In this document: positions 61,666 through 64,000 of the stretch, piece after piece
Numbering within the stretch: position 1 is the first letter of the stretch
Layout: every line of letters begins with the position of its first letter
Translations under genes and position numbers: made by a program
Source: Tubiluchus corallicola
Lineage: Eukaryota > Priapulida > Priapulimorpha > Priapulimorphida > Tubiluchidae
NCBI GenBank assembly: GCA_030141605.1
Contig: JAQGDQ010000016.1
Coordinates: 107,765 to 171,764, forward strand
Direction of reading: 5' to 3'
DNA: 64,000 nt
The notes under the pieces: generated by a model
Database searches by the model: none
Seen by the model: the letters and a program-made list of their open reading frames with translations, nothing else
Told to the model about the DNA's origin: nothing

Positions 61666-61986
61666 AGAGAGAGAGAGAGACACAGAGAGACAGAGAGACA
61701 CAGAGAGACAGAGAGAGACACAGAGAGACACAGAGAGACACAGAGAGACAGAGAGAGACACAGAGAGACAGAGACAGACACAGAGAGACACAGAGAGACA
61801 CACAGAGACAGAGAGAGACAGAGAGAGACACAGAGAGACAAAGGGAGACAGAGACAGAGAGAGACACAGAGAGACAGAGAGAGAGACAGAGAGATCCAGA
61901 GTGAGACACAGAGAGATAGAGAGAGACACAGAGAGAGACACGGAGAGACACAGAGAGAGACAGACAGAAACACAGAGAGACAGAAA
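59888..61986. repeat. GAGACA-family satellite
   Basis: About 2 kb of GAGACA/CAGAGA hexamer variants with no non-repeat interruption except the N gap. Rare variants (AGATGGAGAC at 60081 and 61101; GATCCAGAGTGAG at about 60996 and 61893) reveal a higher-order period near 1.02 kb. Very long open frames on both strands are a consequence of the hexamer. Confidence 0.95.
61401..61500. other. Assembly gap (100 Ns)
   Basis: Exactly 100 N inside the satellite, the customary placeholder for a gap of unknown size; the true array is probably longer than shown. Confidence 0.98.
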
Positions 61987-62778
61987 CTGTAATTTATCGT
62001 TTCTTTTTGAAATTTTCATTTTTTTTGTTCAGAATTATGAATAATTCGTACTAATTTTTTCCTATTTAGGTCACATTCAAGATCGAATCTCGTCAATTTA
62101 TGGACGAGCTGGCCAAAATTTTATTAATGATCTAAGTATGCCTGGTCAAGCTGTAAATAAACATATATTAATTATACTTCAAATACCCGCCCCAGTGGAG
62201 TTATGAGAATTTTAAAACAGGGTGTCATTCAGACTGTAGCAGACACGCATCTTTCATGAGCTCATGATACCTGCTGAAAGAGAATCTCAATTCATCAAAC
62301 TCAATGTGGCAATAGGGCAAGACCCCTACTATATATACCACCCAGCAACTAGTCCTGGATCATTCATTTACTGCCTGTAATGATGTGACAAATATAGGTC
62401 ATTTTTTACGTCAAAATGGCCAAAATCCGAAAAAAATCAAAATGGCGGCCTATCTCCGAAACGGCTCATTTTTGATATCTAATATTTTGGCTGTGGGGTA
62501 CATCTGAGGGGATCATCCAACCCTGTGAATATGAACAAAATCGGTGATTTGTCACCTTCCACTATTTTTTGACTTTTGCATGGTTTTCTCGCGGAATGAC
62601 TCTTAAACAACATGATTGCTAATAATTCCTTGTAAAAATCATTAGTTCTTATCTGGAGAGAACTTGTTAACAAAATGCCCTAACCATTATTTTGTAGTAT
62701 GAGTTAAGTCATTTACCCCTAGGCCTCCTAGATGCTGGTTAATAACACGTTCTGTTTGCTTTTTTATTACTCTGTTTT

Positions 62779-62988
62779 GCTGATATAAGCTGCTGTGGTG
62801 ATTGCTCTCTTTAGCTGATATAAGCTTCTGTAGTGACTGTTCTCTTTAGCTCATATAAGCTTCCATAGTGACTACTCTCTTTAGCCAATACAATCTTCTG
62901 CAGTGACTGCTTTCTTTAGCTGATATAAACTTCTGTAGTGACTGCTCTCTTTAGCCAATATCAGCTTCCTACCCATGACTTTCGTTAA
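62779..62988. repeat. 35-bp tandem repeat, six units
   Basis: Starts at 62779, 62814, 62849, 62884, 62919 and 62954; units are variants of GCTGATATAAGCTTCTGTAG plus TGACTGCTCTCTTTA. Confidence 0.92.
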
Positions 62989-63348
62989 CATACATGCTGC
63001 TGAGTGATTATTTCACTTATACTCTTATGTCGAAAGTGAGTTAAACAATAAACATCATTCTATTTAAAGTGATTTTGTCTCTCTTATGGTGGTCTTCTGG
63101 CAGCACTATGGTAGAGATACAGTTATGATTTTAATTAATAAAACACAATGTACTATATCTGTTTGTCTCTCTAGTTTCATAATGTTTGTTTAAGACAAAA
63201 ACCTAAATCACACTACAACATCCTAATTTTTTTACTATTTTTGAATTAATAACTCCCTTCTATTTCAAAATGATAAAGACTGAGTGTCGTAGTAGATAGA
63301 CCATTGTAGTGACATTTTGTTTAGAATGTTTACGTCTTGCGTTTACAG

Positions 63349-63559
63349 CGGATTAGTTCAGGAACGACTGTGGTTGGACCTTTAAGAATTAGCGTATTGA
63401 GACTGTATCCAGTGGCGTTAGCTGAGGGTGAAACTGAGGTTGTCTTTACCATTCCGGAGGTGAAGGGGTGCATTCACCCTCAGGCAAAGTCATATGTACC
63501 TGAACCATCCATACTGCCAACTGCGAAAACATGGCCTAACAGACCTTCAGAACCTGGAG
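63349..63559 (+). CDS. Candidate exon, product not recognised
   Basis: An open stretch of 211 nt starts after a good acceptor (gcgtttacag) in phase 0 and ends at GGAG/GTATAG in phase 1. It encodes about 70 residues from RISSGTTVVGPLRISV to TWPNRPSEPG, with no stop, and its base composition is richer in GC than its surroundings. Its phase 0 start fits the phase 0 end of the last supported CDA exon (57995), so it could be the next exon of that gene after the 4.3-kb insertion. However, I see no convincing CE4 similarity; SILPTAKTWPNRP only faintly resembles the segment after RAPY. It could belong to another gene. Confidence 0.45.
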
Positions 63560-64000
63560 GTATAGCCAATCAACGTTTAGTTAAACATAGTTTTTCTGTA
63601 TCTATATATATGTGTGGTTTTTAATATGACAGCTATAAAAAGGAATTTTGTGGACACAAAAATCATTGTTTTAATAAAAAAATTCATGATGTTCGTCTTA
63701 TAATAGTGACCGTAATAAAAGTTTACTTGGTATGTCGAAAGACTGTCATAGACTAGCTTTCATCACTGCATAGAATTACACTGAAGTTGTATTTTCCATT
63801 ATTCCTAGCTTATTCCATTATTCCAAACACTTTAAGAAGTTAATGTTTTTGTGCAGTGCTATTTTATACTCTGCCGATGAGATCACTACCTCCGATACTG
63901 GATGGATTTTAGTCTGTATTCCCTAATATACCGTAATCCTGCAATGCTGTTTTCAATTACCATTTGTTTACTAATTTGACTAAAATTTGTTGGTAATTAC
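63560..64000. other. Right end, no feature resolved
   Basis: AT-rich sequence after the candidate exon. An acceptor-like GTGCAG at about 63857 is not followed by a long open frame. Confidence 0.5.

Larger units (their letters stand above)
58315..62606. mobile_element. TTAA-flanked composite element with ~520-bp terminal inverted repeats
   Basis: TTAA at 58315-58318 is followed by GAGTCATTCCGTGAGAAAA; the inverse GAATGACTCTTAA closes at 62606. The arms match over about 58319-58835 and 62095-62602, including GGTGACAAATCACCG, CAGATGTACCCCACAGCC and CCACTGGGGCGGGTAT. The interior has ~1 kb of noncoding DNA, a ~2-kb GAGACA satellite and a gap. No transposase is visible. TTAA flanks suggest piggyBac-like insertion, but the GAGTC terminus is not the usual piggyBac end. 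Confidence 0.7.

Noticed and set aside
59789-62044. Very long ORFs (up to ~700 codons) on both strands, Arg/Glu/Asp- or Ser/Leu-rich
   Set aside because: They are translations of the GAGACA satellite, open in several frames at once; the minus-strand ones even run across the N gap.

Overview
The window looks like nuclear DNA from an AT-rich invertebrate. Genes are split into short exons with GT-AG introns and embedded in transposable elements and simple repeats. A secreted chitin-deacetylase-like protein with an LDL-receptor class A module suggests a protostome, possibly a lophotrochozoan such as a mollusc; this is inference, and the sequence alone does not name a species.

Left 48 kb, minus strand. 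Three head-to-tail copies of a six-exon cytosolic sulfotransferase (SULT) gene lie at 1-7672 (copy A, stop codon just outside the window), 22111-29807 (copy B) and 34749-47313 (copy C). I reconstructed all six exons of each copy from splice sites and phases: 326, 326 and 327 codons with no frame break. Introns are duplicated along with the exons and carry the same MITEs and minisatellites in the same places. Copy A gained a 499-bp TA-flanked MITE and copy C a 4.85-kb dead LINE. Two decayed SULT relics (10672-12870 and 48828-50880) share a stop codon and a long inverted repeat, so the relic was duplicated after it died.

13.1-21.1 kb is a gene-poor spacer with a hAT-type MITE (8-bp target duplication), a LINE 3' fragment and a 78-bp tandem repeat. 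33.4-34.4 kb is a displaced piece of the chitin deacetylase gene, which shows that an ancestral duplication reached into that gene.

Right 13 kb, plus strand. A chitin-deacetylase-like gene starts at 51181: signal peptide, LDLa, then a CE4 domain, with five exons supported to 57995. One metal-binding His is Leu and the presumed catalytic Asp is Glu, so it may be a pseudoenzyme. Its introns hold a GA/CT foldback, a near-perfect 130-bp palindrome, a 26-bp minisatellite, and a 4.3-kb TTAA-flanked element with ~520-bp inverted ends enclosing a GAGACA satellite and a 100-N assembly gap. An unrecognised phase-compatible exon lies at 63349-63559.

The SULTs should transfer sulfate from PAPS to small acceptors in the cytosol. 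The CDA-like protein should be secreted and act on, or bind, chitin. No functional link between them is visible beyond proximity. I found no clearly new biological system; the most unusual items are the large TTAA element, the putative CDA pseudoenzyme and the inverted MITEs flanking SULT exon 4.
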